Positions 8,511 through 16,597 of a stretch of 64,000 nucleotides of DNA are shown piece after piece (positions within the stretch are counted from its first letter, which is position 1; the number at the start of each line of letters is the position of its first letter). The DNA comes from an uncultured Clostridia bacterium. Lineage in GTDB: Bacteria > Bacillota > Clostridia > Christensenellales > Aristaeellaceae. The position numbers and the translations under genes were made by a program. The stretch spans positions 100,658-164,657 of the forward strand of contig CAMVEB010000005.1 in NCBI GenBank assembly GCA_947166385.1, read 5' to 3'. Below the pieces are notes generated by a model that made no database searches, had not been told where the DNA came from, and worked only from the letters and a program-made list of their open reading frames with translations.

Positions 8511-9710
8511 TCAGCGCTGCTTTTTCTTGCTCAGGATATCGAATACCACAGCAGCCAGCAGCACGAAACCTTTGACCACACGCTGGTAATTCGCGTCCAG
8601 GTTAACCTGGAACATGCCCAGGTTGATGACGCCGATCAGTGTTGCACCGATCACCATGCCCAGGACGGTTCCTGCGCCGCCGCTGGCGGATACGCCGCCC
8701 ACCACGCAGGCGGAGATTGCGTCCATCTCGAAGTTCTTGCCGGCGTCCGCGTTGGCCGCGGTAAAGCGGGTCATCGTAGTCATGGCGGCAATGGTGGTCA
8801 GGATCGCCATGTTCAGATACGCGATAAACATAATCCGCTTGGTGTTTACGCCGGAAAGACGTGCCGCCTCGATATTGCCGCCCACCACATAAAAGTGGCG
8901 GCCAATGGTGGTCTTGCTGGTAATAAAGCTGTAGAAAAGCACGACGAGCCCCACCCAGACCAGTACGGTCGGAATACCGCCTGAGAGAGCCAGCTTGTAC
9001 ATCATCAGCAAAATGACGGCCGCGCCGAGCACACTCTTGGCAACATCCATCTTCAGCTCGTCCACCTCATAGCCTTTCTTCAGACGCACGGTCCGGTTCC
9101 GGAAGATCAGCAGGACGACCATTGCCGCCGCGACGATACCGACAATCAGGCAGGGCCAGTTCATCTGGCCCTCCGGCGTCCTGAACAGCGTGCCGGAGAA
9201 GATGCTCAGAAAATCCTGGTTGTTGTTAAACGAAATGGAGTTCGTGGAGGAAACGCCCAGAATGGCCGTGCCCAGGCCGCGGAATGCCAGATAGCCGGCC
9301 AGGGTTGCGATCCACGGTGGAACGCGAACGTACGCGATAATCGCACCGAGAGCGCATCCGTAGGCAATGCCGATGGCCAGGAGAGCTACGATGGAAAGCG
9401 CGGTACCCATGCCCCAGTAGACCATCATCATACCGCCCATCGCGCCGATCAGGCAAACGAAAGCACCGCAACTCAGGTCAATGTTCCCGCCAGTTAGCAT
9501 GCACATCAGCATACCGCAGCCGAGAATGTACACATAGGCGTTCTGGTTGATCAGAGCGGCGAAACTGTTCGGACGGAACATCCTCCCGCCGGTCATGGCC
9601 GTAAAGAAGATATACACCAGCACCAGAATAATGAGCATGGCGTTCTTTTTCAGCAGGGAAACAGGATCCGCTTTCCGGATATTGGACTGATTCACAACAG
9701 TTTTTTCCAT
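8511..9710 (-). CDS. CUT2-family sugar ABC transporter permease (second of two)
   Basis: A 399-residue inner-membrane permease of the xylose/multiple-sugar (XylH/GguB/MmsB) type, with about 10 hydrophobic segments and the conserved region MLTGGNIDLSCGAFV near residue 85. ATG 9710 is chosen because AAGGAGG lies 8 nt upstream; the frame is open for 36 more codons but these overlap the preceding gene and look unrelated. It ends the operon and follows a second, similar permease after 19 bases. Two separate permease genes in one such operon suggest a heterodimeric channel; most CUT2 systems of this type carry one. Confidence 0.88.
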   Translation of the reverse strand: MEKTVVNQSNIRKADPVSLLKKNAMLIILVLVYIFFTAMTGGRMFRPNSFAALINQNAYVYILGCGMLMCMLTGGNIDLSCGAFVCLIGAMGGMMMVYWGMGTALSIVALLAIGIAYGCALGAIIAYVRVPPWIATLAGYLAFRGLGTAILGVSSTNSISFNNNQDFLSIFSGTLFRTPEGQMNWPCLIVGIVAAAMVVLLIFRNRTVRLKKGYEVDELKMDVAKSVLGAAVILLMMYKLALSGGIPTVLVWVGLVVLFYSFITSKTTIGRHFYVVGGNIEAARLSGVNTKRIMFIAYLNMAILTTIAAMTTMTRFTAANADAGKNFEMDAISACVVGGVSASGGAGTVLGMVIGATLIGVINLGMFQVNLDANYQRVVKGFVLLAAVVFDILSKKKQR

Positions 9711-9729
9711 TGCTGCCACCCTCCTTTCC

Positions 9730-10920
9730 TTACTGCTTCTGCCGCTTGGACAGCACGTCGAAGACAACGGCTCCCAGCAGCACCAGGCCTTTAACCACCT
9801 TCTGCAGGTTGGAATCAATACCGACCATGTTCATGCCCTGGTTGATAACACCCATCAGCACAGCACCGATGATCATGCCGGATACCTTACCGATGCCGCC
9901 GTAAGCGGATGCACCGCCGATGAAGCAGGACGCGATGGCGTCCATCTCATATCCTTCCCCGTAGACCGGATCGATTCCTTTCGCGCGGGCAGCGGTCAGG
10001 ATACCGGCCAGGCCGGCCATCAGGCCGATGCTGGCATAGGCGAACCAGTAAACATTCCGGGTCTTAACGCCGGACAGTGCGGTCGCCTTTTCATTGCCGC
10101 CCACAGCATACAGATGACGGCCGATGGCAGTCTTGGTGGTGATGTACTGATAGATTCCCAGCACCAGAGCGATCCAGATCAGAACGGTCGGGAAGCCGCG
10201 AAGATTGGCCAGCTGCCAGGTAATAAACCCGATCACCACGGAAATCAACGCCGTTGTGATAATCTGTCCCGGAATGGACTGATGGATGTTCAGTTTCTTC
10301 TGTACATGGATTTTCCGAAGTGTCATCAGCACATAAACCAGAATCGCGATACCGCCGATCGCCACGCAGGTCAGGTTGGGCTTTCCCGATTCCATGCCTG
10401 CCCACTGGCGGATGAAATCCGGAATATAGCAGTCCCGGCCGCCGCCGAAGAGGAAAAGGAACTGTTCATTCGTAATATCCACACGGAAACCGCCCAGAAC
10501 CACGTTGGAGAATCCCCGGAAAGCATACATGCCGGACAGGGTCGCAATAAAGGCAGGAACGTGAAGTTTTGCGATCCAGAAGCCCTGGAAGGCACCGATC
10601 AGCAGGCCGATCGCCAGCATGGCAAAGACCGCGATCCACATGTTCACCTTGTTGGACATGAGCACGCAGCCGACAGCAGCCGTAAAGCAAACCACAGAGC
10701 CGACAGACAGGTCAATGTTGCCGCCGGTCAGGATACACAGCAGCATACCGGCCGCCAGGACAAACACATAGCCGTTCTGGGAGATCAGGTTGTTGATGCT
10801 GCCCGGCATCAGGGAGTTTCCACCGGTTGCGATGGCAAAGAAGATGACCACCACGACAAGGGCAATCACCATGGTATATTTCTGGAAAAATGCGCCAACG
10901 CTCATTCTGTTCTCGTTCAT
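9730..10920 (-). CDS. CUT2-family sugar ABC transporter permease (first of two)
   Basis: A 396-residue permease of the XylH/GguB/MmsB type. Multiple hydrophobic helices and the motif ILTGGNIDLSVGSVV near residue 70 match the family. It is clearly paralogous to the next gene (same length, same motifs, same C-terminal VLLGAVVFDVLSK ending), pointing to a duplication. The ATPase gene ends in GTGA just upstream; the GTG at 10926 could serve as start, but ATG 10920 is better spaced from AAGGGG. Its partners are the ATPase and binding protein encoded just before it. Confidence 0.88.
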   Translation of the reverse strand: MNENRMSVGAFFQKYTMVIALVVVVIFFAIATGGNSLMPGSINNLISQNGYVFVLAAGMLLCILTGGNIDLSVGSVVCFTAAVGCVLMSNKVNMWIAVFAMLAIGLLIGAFQGFWIAKLHVPAFIATLSGMYAFRGFSNVVLGGFRVDITNEQFLFLFGGGRDCYIPDFIRQWAGMESGKPNLTCVAIGGIAILVYVLMTLRKIHVQKKLNIHQSIPGQIITTALISVVIGFITWQLANLRGFPTVLIWIALVLGIYQYITTKTAIGRHLYAVGGNEKATALSGVKTRNVYWFAYASIGLMAGLAGILTAARAKGIDPVYGEGYEMDAIASCFIGGASAYGGIGKVSGMIIGAVLMGVINQGMNMVGIDSNLQKVVKGLVLLGAVVFDVLSKRQKQ

Positions 10921-10922
10921 TG

Positions 10923-12467
10923 TCACGCACCCCTTCCCGACTGGAGGATTAAGGCCATGATGTTTTCCTGAGTGGCGTCCTCCGCCTTCATTTCACCGAC
11001 AAACTTGCCTTCGTTCATGATGTAAATCCGATCGCTCATGCCGAGCACCTCCGGCAGTTCGGAAGAAATCATGACCACCGACTTGCCTGCCGCGGCAAGG
11101 TCGTTGATGATGCAGTAGATCTCGTATTTGGCGCCGACGTCGATACCGCGGGTCGGTTCGTCCAGCAGCATGATGTCCGGTTCCGCGAACATCCACTTGG
11201 CCAGCAGAACCTTCTGCTGGTTGCCGCCGGAAAGGTTACCCACCAGCTGTTCGACCGTCGGGGTCTTTGTTTTCAGTTTTCTGCGGTATTCTTCCGCCAC
11301 AGCGTATTCCTTATCGCCGTCAATGACCATATGGTTCGAAATGGCATCCAGATGCGCCAGGGAGGTATTGACCTTGATTGACTGGCTCAGCACCAGGCCG
11401 TTGCCCTTCCGATCCTCCGTGACATAAGCGATCTTATGCTTGATGGCATCATCAGCGCCCTTTTTGATTTTCACCGTCTGGCCGTTGATTTTCATGTCGC
11501 CGGTGATATGGGTTCCGTAAGTCTGGCCGAAAATACTCATGGCCAGTTCCGTACGGCCGGCGCCCATCAGGCCGTATATCCCGACAACCTCGCCCTTGCG
11601 AACGTACATGGACACGTCATCTACTACTTTGCGTTCCGGATACAGCGGATGGTGAACCGTCCAGTGGCTGACTTCCAGCATGGTACTGCCGATCTCGACG
11701 CCTTCCCGTTTCGGGAACCGGTTGGTCATCTCACGGCCGACCATGCCCTTGATAATCCGCTCCTCGCTGACCGGCTCATCCCCGCGGTTATCGATGGTCT
11801 CAATGGTAGCGCCGTCACGGACGACCGTTATCGTATCCGCGACGTAGGCGACCTCGTTGAGTTTATGGGAGATGATAATCATGGTCATTCCCTGTTTCTT
11901 AAACCCAAGCATCAGATCCAGCAGCGCGCGGGAATCTTCTTCGTTCAGGGAGGATGTAGGCTCATCCAGGATCAGCAGTTTCGCATTCTTGGCCAGCGCC
12001 TTGGCAATTTCAACCAGCTGCTGCTTACCGGTACCGATGTCCTTAACCTGTGTCTTGGAGCTCTCGGAAAGGCCCACCATCTTCAGGTATTTATCCGCTT
12101 CGGAATAAGTGGTGTTCCAGTCGATTGCGAACTTGTGTCCGCATTCATTGCCCAGGTACATATTTTCACCGATCGTCATCTCGGGAACCAGCGCCAGTTC
12201 CTGGTGAATAATGACGATGCCCAGTTTTTCGGAATCTTTGATGTTGTTGAATTTGCAGACATTCCCGTTATATATGATATCCCCCTCGTAAGTGCCGTAG
12301 GGATAGATGCCGCTCAGCACGTTCATCAGGGTGGACTTACCCGCGCCGTTCTCACCGACCAGCGCATGGATTTCGCCCTCTTCAACCTTGAAGTTCACGT
12401 TGTCCAGCGCTTTGACGCCGGGGAATGTCTTGGTGATATCCTTCATTTCCAGCAAGATCTTTGCCAT
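10923..12467 (-). CDS. CUT2-family multiple-sugar/xylose ABC transporter, tandem ATP-binding protein
   Basis: A 514-residue ATPase with two ABC modules. The first has Walker [10 protein letters not shown] (near 41), signature-like [15 protein letters not shown] and Walker [11 protein letters not shown]. The second has the degenerate GLMGAGRTE, a signature LSGGNQQKV and [13 protein letters not shown]. Length and order match MmsA/GguA/XylG. GGAGG precedes the ATG by 7 nt. It follows the ChvE-like binding protein gene, with a perfect stem-loop in the gap, and its stop overlaps the first permease gene, so ATPase and permease are translationally coupled. Confidence 0.9.
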   Translation of the reverse strand: MAKILLEMKDITKTFPGVKALDNVNFKVEEGEIHALVGENGAGKSTLMNVLSGIYPYGTYEGDIIYNGNVCKFNNIKDSEKLGIVIIHQELALVPEMTIGENMYLGNECGHKFAIDWNTTYSEADKYLKMVGLSESSKTQVKDIGTGKQQLVEIAKALAKNAKLLILDEPTSSLNEEDSRALLDLMLGFKKQGMTMIIISHKLNEVAYVADTITVVRDGATIETIDNRGDEPVSEERIIKGMVGREMTNRFPKREGVEIGSTMLEVSHWTVHHPLYPERKVVDDVSMYVRKGEVVGIYGLMGAGRTELAMSIFGQTYGTHITGDMKINGQTVKIKKGADDAIKHKIAYVTEDRKGNGLVLSQSIKVNTSLAHLDAISNHMVIDGDKEYAVAEEYRRKLKTKTPTVEQLVGNLSGGNQQKVLLAKWMFAEPDIMLLDEPTRGIDVGAKYEIYCIINDLAAAGKSVVMISSELPEVLGMSDRIYIMNEGKFVGEMKAEDATQENIMALILQSGRGA

Positions 12468-12506
12468 GGTATTCCTCCAGCATTTATTAGGATGGAAACC
12501 TTAAAC

Positions 12507-12535
12507 GATGCAGGCGGGCTGGGCCCGCCTGCATC
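12507..12535 (-). promoter_or_regulatory. Perfect 13-bp stem-loop between binding-protein and ATPase genes
   Basis: GATGCAGGCGGGC and GCCCGCCTGCATC are perfectly complementary around a 3-base loop. The stem starts about 25 bases after the binding-protein stop. No long T-run follows on the transcribed strand (CGTTTAAGGTTT), so it is more likely an mRNA 3' stabiliser or partial attenuator than a full terminator. The mgl-type operon at the left edge has an equivalent stem in the same place. Confidence 0.75.
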
Positions 12536-12559
12536 TGATACGGTTTATTCTGGGTTTGA

Positions 12560-13600
12560 TTACTGGAGCTGATCCTCGGTGTAGTAACCGGAGTCGATCA
12601 GCAGCTCTTTGTAGTTTTCAGCACTGGCGAAAACAGGAGCGCACAGGAAGGAAGGAACAACCTTCACGTTGTTGTTGTAGGTCTCGGTATCGTTCACTTC
12701 GACTTCTTCGCCGGCCAGGATCTGCTTGATCATGGTCACAACGCGGGCAGCCAAGGTCCGGGTGTCTTTGAACACGGACATGGCCTGCTTGCCGGCGATC
12801 ATGTTCTTGGTGTTGGCGATATCGCAGTCCTGACCAGTAATGACGGGCCAGCCTTCGCCGGTGTAGTTGTCCAGAGCGTTGGTGACGCCCAGGGCGGTGG
12901 AGTCGTTGGAGCAGAGCCATACATCCAGCTGTTCGCCGTTGGCATAGTAGCCGGTCAGGATGTCGTCAGCACGCTTCTGGGCAACGTCGGTCTTCCAGGT
13001 GGGGGTAGCAACCTGATCGAACTCAATCTGGCCGGAACGAACCACGATCTTGCCAGCGTCCATGTAGGGCTTCAGGACATCGATAGCACCCTGATAGAAA
13101 TAACGGGCATTGTTGTCACCGGGGTCGCCGGCAGTGATTTCCATGTAGAAGGGGCCTTCTGCTTCGTCCAGCTTCAGAGCGTCTTTCACATAGGTGCCCT
13201 GCACGGTGCCGACCATGTAGTTATCGAAAGTGGCATAGTAGTCAACATTCGCGTTGTCCATCAGCAGACGGTCATAAGCGATGACTTTGACGCCCTTTTC
13301 GGCGGCCTTGTCCAGAGCCTGGCCCAGGGAGGAACCTTCGATCGCGGAGATGACGATGACGTTGCAGCCGTTGTCGATCATGGCGTCGATCTGGTTCAGC
13401 TGGGTCGCGATGTCGTTGGAAGCATACTGCAGTTCAACTTCGAAGCCGGCAGCTTCCAGTTCTTTCTGCATGTTTTCGCCGTCCTGCACCCATCTCTGCA
13501 GGTCTTTGGTGGGCATGGAAACGCCAACCTTGTCAGCAAACGCGGAAGCGCAGCCGATGCACAGAACCAGTGCGAGTACCAGAGCAAGGATCTTCTTCAT
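12560..13600 (-). CDS. ChvE/xylose-type sugar-binding protein
   Basis: A 346-residue secreted binding protein of the sugar ABC family. Residues 1-22 are a signal peptide (MKKILALVLALVLCIGCAS), with a cysteine that may act as a weak lipobox. The mature part begins KVGVSMPTKDLQRWVQDGE, typical of XylF/ChvE proteins, and contains GDPGDNNARYFYQGA near 180. ATG 13600 has AGGAGT 9 nt upstream; the 35 upstream codons are rejected because the signal peptide starts here. It is the first gene of the binding protein-ATPase-permease-permease operon. Xylose, arabinose, galactose or glucose are all possible ligands. Confidence 0.88.
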   Translation of the reverse strand: MKKILALVLALVLCIGCASAFADKVGVSMPTKDLQRWVQDGENMQKELEAAGFEVELQYASNDIATQLNQIDAMIDNGCNVIVISAIEGSSLGQALDKAAEKGVKVIAYDRLLMDNANVDYYATFDNYMVGTVQGTYVKDALKLDEAEGPFYMEITAGDPGDNNARYFYQGAIDVLKPYMDAGKIVVRSGQIEFDQVATPTWKTDVAQKRADDILTGYYANGEQLDVWLCSNDSTALGVTNALDNYTGEGWPVITGQDCDIANTKNMIAGKQAMSVFKDTRTLAARVVTMIKQILAGEEVEVNDTETYNNNVKVVPSFLCAPVFASAENYKELLIDSGYYTEDQLQ

Positions 13601-13626
13601 ATGGGGTACACTCCTTTTTTTATTTT

Positions 13627-13649
13627 TTTCCGGATTTGCGATCCGGAAA
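13627..13649 (-). promoter_or_regulatory. 5'-leader hairpin before the binding-protein gene
   Basis: TTTCCGGAT and ATCCGGAAA form a perfect 9-bp stem with a 5-base loop between the promoter and the ribosome site. It may protect the 5' end of the message; it is not next to a T-run and is not a terminator. Confidence 0.5.
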
Positions 13650-13661
13650 TGAACTGACCAT

Positions 13662-13690
13662 ATATTACACTTTTGCTCTCGGTTTGTAAA
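13662..13690 (-). promoter_or_regulatory. Sigma-A promoter of the second sugar ABC operon
   Basis: On the minus strand TTTACA (13685-13690), a 17-base spacer, then TAATAT (13662-13667). The start codon lies about 62 bases downstream. Confidence 0.8.
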
Positions 13691-13777
13691 TACTTTTTCT
13701 GCCATTTTTCTGTTCGATTTCTGCTTTTTAATGTTCCGGAAAGCGTGGTTTTTCCTTGATGGAAATGTTTTCAGTCA

Positions 13778-13791
13778 TGCAAACGTTTACA
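13778..13791. promoter_or_regulatory. cre-like / LacI-family operator
   Basis: TGCAAACGTTTACA matches the catabolite-responsive-element pattern TGWNANCGNTNWCA at all but one position and has a perfect AAACGTTT core. It lies about 90 bases upstream of the promoter of the sugar-binding-protein operon, where CcpA or a LacI-type regulator could act. Its distance from the promoter is larger than usual for repression. Confidence 0.5.
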
Positions 13792-13843
13792 GCCTGTTTT
13801 CACTTCAAAAAGCAGGTACAAAAAGAATATTGCTCATCCTTTG

Positions 13844-14098
13844 CTATTTGAGGGCATTCTGGTTTTCAGGAGAATCCTCCTCCTGGTCATCTTTGTCTTT
13901 GGTCCTGTATATCTTCCAGGCATAGATCAGTACCGCGATCCCCGCGATGCCGAAAAACGCCACTGCCACAATACATAGCCACAGTGCCATGGTCGACTTT
14001 CCGTTCACCTGGTCCTTCACCATCTCATAGGCCAGGTACAGCACATAAACTCCGGCAATGGCCAGCAGGGATGCTCTGTTTCGGTTCTGCATTTTCAC
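13844..14098 (-). CDS. Small two-helix membrane protein, unknown function
   Basis: An 84-residue protein that I do not recognise. Residues 10-24 and 38-62 are hydrophobic and probably span the membrane; the last 20 residues are strongly charged and acidic (KDKDDQEEDSPE). The GTG start overlaps the stop of the zinc-ribbon gene (GTGA), with AGGAGAGG upstream, so the two are translated together; an ATG two codons later is an alternative. It is the last gene of the envelope-type operon. Confidence 0.65.
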   Translation of the reverse strand: MKMQNRNRASLLAIAGVYVLYLAYEMVKDQVNGKSTMALWLCIVAVAFFGIAGIAVLIYAWKIYRTKDKDDQEEDSPENQNALK

Positions 14099-14793
14099 GG
14101 TTGTTCCTCTCCTTCCAGCACCAGAAATTCCGTTTTTCCGCCGGATCGGATGGTAAATGCCTGAATCATCGCCTGTTTCAGCAGAAGCTGACGTTCCGGT
14201 GCCAGCTGATCATCCAGAGCAATGCTCCGGATCATTTCCGAAACGACACCCCCGATGATTTTCTCCTTGTTGCGGACTGTCCGGAATCCAAAGAGGCTGC
14301 CCATCAGCCGGTTGTCTTCCTCCAGAAAGATGTCGATATATTCCCTGCACAGGCGCAGCAGGTACTCCTTCATTTTCTCTTCCGGATCTTTCGCCTGCTG
14401 CAGGATGGAGATCAGCAGGGGATCTTCAAACAGTTCCGTCCGCATCCGGTTTCGTTCCTCACCGGAAAAATCCTCCGGCATACGGTAAATCTGCAGCAGG
14501 TGGCTTTTGATAATGGAAAAATCCATTTTCCCCCGGGGCGGTTTCGGATTCTTATGGCCGATAAACAGCATTTCCCAGTCAATTTCCGGTGCGTCCGGGC
14601 AGGCATTCTTCGCCTTCTCCAGGATTTTCTTCCGCTCCGGCAGGCTGGTCACAGCCAGCGCTTTCCGCACCCATTCCGCAGCCCGGGAATCTCCGCCTGC
14701 CATGGCAGGAAGCGCCGGAAGTTTCGCACCGCAATAGGGGCAGAAAGCGATTCCTTCCCCAATGATCTCTTTACCGCACTGTCCGCATTTCAT
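14095..14793 (-). CDS. Zinc-ribbon domain protein, unknown function
   Basis: A 232-residue cytoplasmic protein with an N-terminal zinc ribbon: CGQC at residues 3-6 and CPYC at 18-21. The rest is mostly helical and charged, with no family I can name. It is followed with a 4-base overlap by a small membrane protein and preceded, after 68 bases, by the SGNH esterase gene. Zinc-ribbon starts of this form are common in clostridial proteins of unknown role. Confidence 0.65.
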   Translation of the reverse strand: MKCGQCGKEIIGEGIAFCPYCGAKLPALPAMAGGDSRAAEWVRKALAVTSLPERKKILEKAKNACPDAPEIDWEMLFIGHKNPKPPRGKMDFSIIKSHLLQIYRMPEDFSGEERNRMRTELFEDPLLISILQQAKDPEEKMKEYLLRLCREYIDIFLEEDNRLMGSLFGFRTVRNKEKIIGGVVSEMIRSIALDDQLAPERQLLLKQAMIQAFTIRSGGKTEFLVLEGEEQP

Positions 14794-14861
14794 GATCTGT
14801 TCTCTCCGATCCGGAAGCTGGTTCCTGCCGCAGGAATTCCCGCAGACAGTCCTGTTTCCTT

Positions 14862-15920
14862 CTATGTATTCTGGATAAAAGCCTGGATTTTGATCGCCAT
14901 TTTCCGCTGGGTGGCTTCGCTGGGATGATAATCGGATCCGTACCCGTCCCGCTCCGCATCCTGTTCTGGCAGCGCCATGGAGTGGATTCGCTGATCTCCG
15001 CTTTCCGCCCGGTATTCGTTCACCGCGCTCACCATGGTTTCATTCAGGCCGGTCCCCATGATGCCCAGCACGCAGAGAATCATCGCACCCGGGTTGTTTT
15101 TCCGAACGGTTTGCAGAAATTCCTTGTACTGCTTCCGATACATAGTCTTCCGGGCTTCCCGGTCCGCAATCCAGCTCAGGTCGTTGGTTCCCAGGTTCAC
15201 CAGAACCTTGTCCGGCTGCCAGGCATGGAAATCCCATGGGATATCTGTTACCGTTCTTCCGGAAGGCAGACGGAATCCGTTTCTGCCCACCTGCTCATAA
15301 TACGGCGGAACCAGTTCTTCGATATTTCTCTTTTCCGGATCGTCCGTATAGCCGGAAACAATCCCATGGCCGCTGAAGGCTGTCAGCATCGGCTCGATCC
15401 CCATCCATTCGGAAACCAGCCCGGCATAGGATTTTTCGGCATTTTCGGTTGCCGTGGCAAATGATTCCGTTTCGTTTTTACCTTCCACGCCGTAACCGCA
15501 GGTAATGGAATCGCCAATAAATTCCACCCGCAGTCCTTTCTCCTCCAGCGGTTCGATTTTTCCGTCTGTCAGGATTTCCTTCACCGCCAGGAGGCTCTGG
15601 CTGCATTCGCTCAGTTTCAGCAACCGGATTTCCGTGCTCCAGGGCGTTCGGGATTCAAAAACATCAAGGGTTTCCTCCGTTTCCCGCATACAGCGGTTAT
15701 AGATGGTATCCCCGTCCACCTTTACGGCAAAGCGCGGCGTCAGATGCTGCCGGTCCGGATCCGTAACCGTGTCATCCGCTTCCAGCACAATTTTCAGGAA
15801 ACGGCCTCCCCGGACGCGAAAACCAATCTCGCTCAGCGAAGATGCCATCCAGAGCCTGTCCCCGTCCATAACCGTCCTGCCCAGCACCTTCACCGGGTAC
15901 CGCCCGATTGTCACATTCAT
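14862..15920 (-). CDS. SGNH/GDSL esterase, carbohydrate esterase family 2-like
   Basis: A 352-residue predicted deacetylase. An N-terminal beta-sandwich of about 125 residues is followed by an SGNH hydrolase domain: GDSITCGYG near 137 (nucleophile Ser), the glycine block near 188, NLGTND near 240 (Asn) and DYHPSEATQ near 335 (Asp/His). That domain order is typical of CE2 acetyl-xylan/acetyl-glucomannan esterases. There is no signal peptide, so it may act inside the cell on imported acetylated sugars or on envelope precursors. Its ATG overlaps the stop of the HAD gene (ATGA), so the two are coupled. Confidence 0.82.
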   Translation of the reverse strand: MNVTIGRYPVKVLGRTVMDGDRLWMASSLSEIGFRVRGGRFLKIVLEADDTVTDPDRQHLTPRFAVKVDGDTIYNRCMRETEETLDVFESRTPWSTEIRLLKLSECSQSLLAVKEILTDGKIEPLEEKGLRVEFIGDSITCGYGVEGKNETESFATATENAEKSYAGLVSEWMGIEPMLTAFSGHGIVSGYTDDPEKRNIEELVPPYYEQVGRNGFRLPSGRTVTDIPWDFHAWQPDKVLVNLGTNDLSWIADREARKTMYRKQYKEFLQTVRKNNPGAMILCVLGIMGTGLNETMVSAVNEYRAESGDQRIHSMALPEQDAERDGYGSDYHPSEATQRKMAIKIQAFIQNT

Positions 15921-16591
15921 TTCTGATCCTCCCCGAACAGATATGCCTTCAGTTCCCGGACCGTTTTGAAATACAGTCCGCAGTTCTGCCGCATAAATCT
16001 TTCAATCTTCTCAATGTCATTGGCCCAGCCCGCCGCAGCAAAAGGAACGCCTGCCGCTGTTGCCATATCGTACCCCGGTTTCAGGTCGTCGATCACCAGC
16101 AGTTCATCCGGCCGGTATCCGAATGTCCGCATAATCTGTTCCAACGGCCAGACCGCCGGTTTCCGCTTTTCCGGCGGATATTCCCATCCGAAAATGAGAT
16201 CCGGCTCCGGAAGATGGTTCTCCCGGTAATCCCGCCGGATGTTTTCACTGAAGGAATGACTGACCACACAGATTCGGCCGCCTTCTCTCCTCTGTTCCTC
16301 CAGAATCTCCCGGATCCCATCGTAGGCTTTGGGAACATGACGCTTGACATATTCATTCCAATAGTTCTCCTCCTCCTGCAGTTCTTCCTGCGTCAGACCG
16401 CAGATCTTCGTGAACATCGGAATCACGCCCGGATCAAAATTATACAGGAAGTATTCCTCCAGCGTCAGCATGTTCCCGGGGTGATACTTCCCCATATATT
16501 CCGCGAAGGAGGGATAATGGACCGTCGCGGTGGAATTCACCGTTGTATCATCGTGATCCAGCACCAGACAAGGATATTTCAGCATGCGCAT
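15917..16591 (-). CDS. HAD-superfamily phosphatase
   Basis: A 224-residue haloacid-dehalogenase-like hydrolase. Motif I is LVLDHDDTTVN near residues 8-18 (nucleophile Asp), motif II is VVSHS near 120, and motif III/IV is LLVIDDLKPGYDMA near 170. The motif I form DHDDT rather than DxDGT is unusual. It would remove phosphate from a small metabolite, probably a sugar phosphate or a product of the neighbouring enzymes. It lies 6 bases after the CotH-type gene and overlaps the esterase start. The true substrate is unknown. Confidence 0.8.
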   Translation of the reverse strand: MRMLKYPCLVLDHDDTTVNSTATVHYPSFAEYMGKYHPGNMLTLEEYFLYNFDPGVIPMFTKICGLTQEELQEEENYWNEYVKRHVPKAYDGIREILEEQRREGGRICVVSHSFSENIRRDYRENHLPEPDLIFGWEYPPEKRKPAVWPLEQIMRTFGYRPDELLVIDDLKPGYDMATAAGVPFAAAGWANDIEKIERFMRQNCGLYFKTVRELKAYLFGEDQK

Positions 16592-16597
16592 TCTCCC

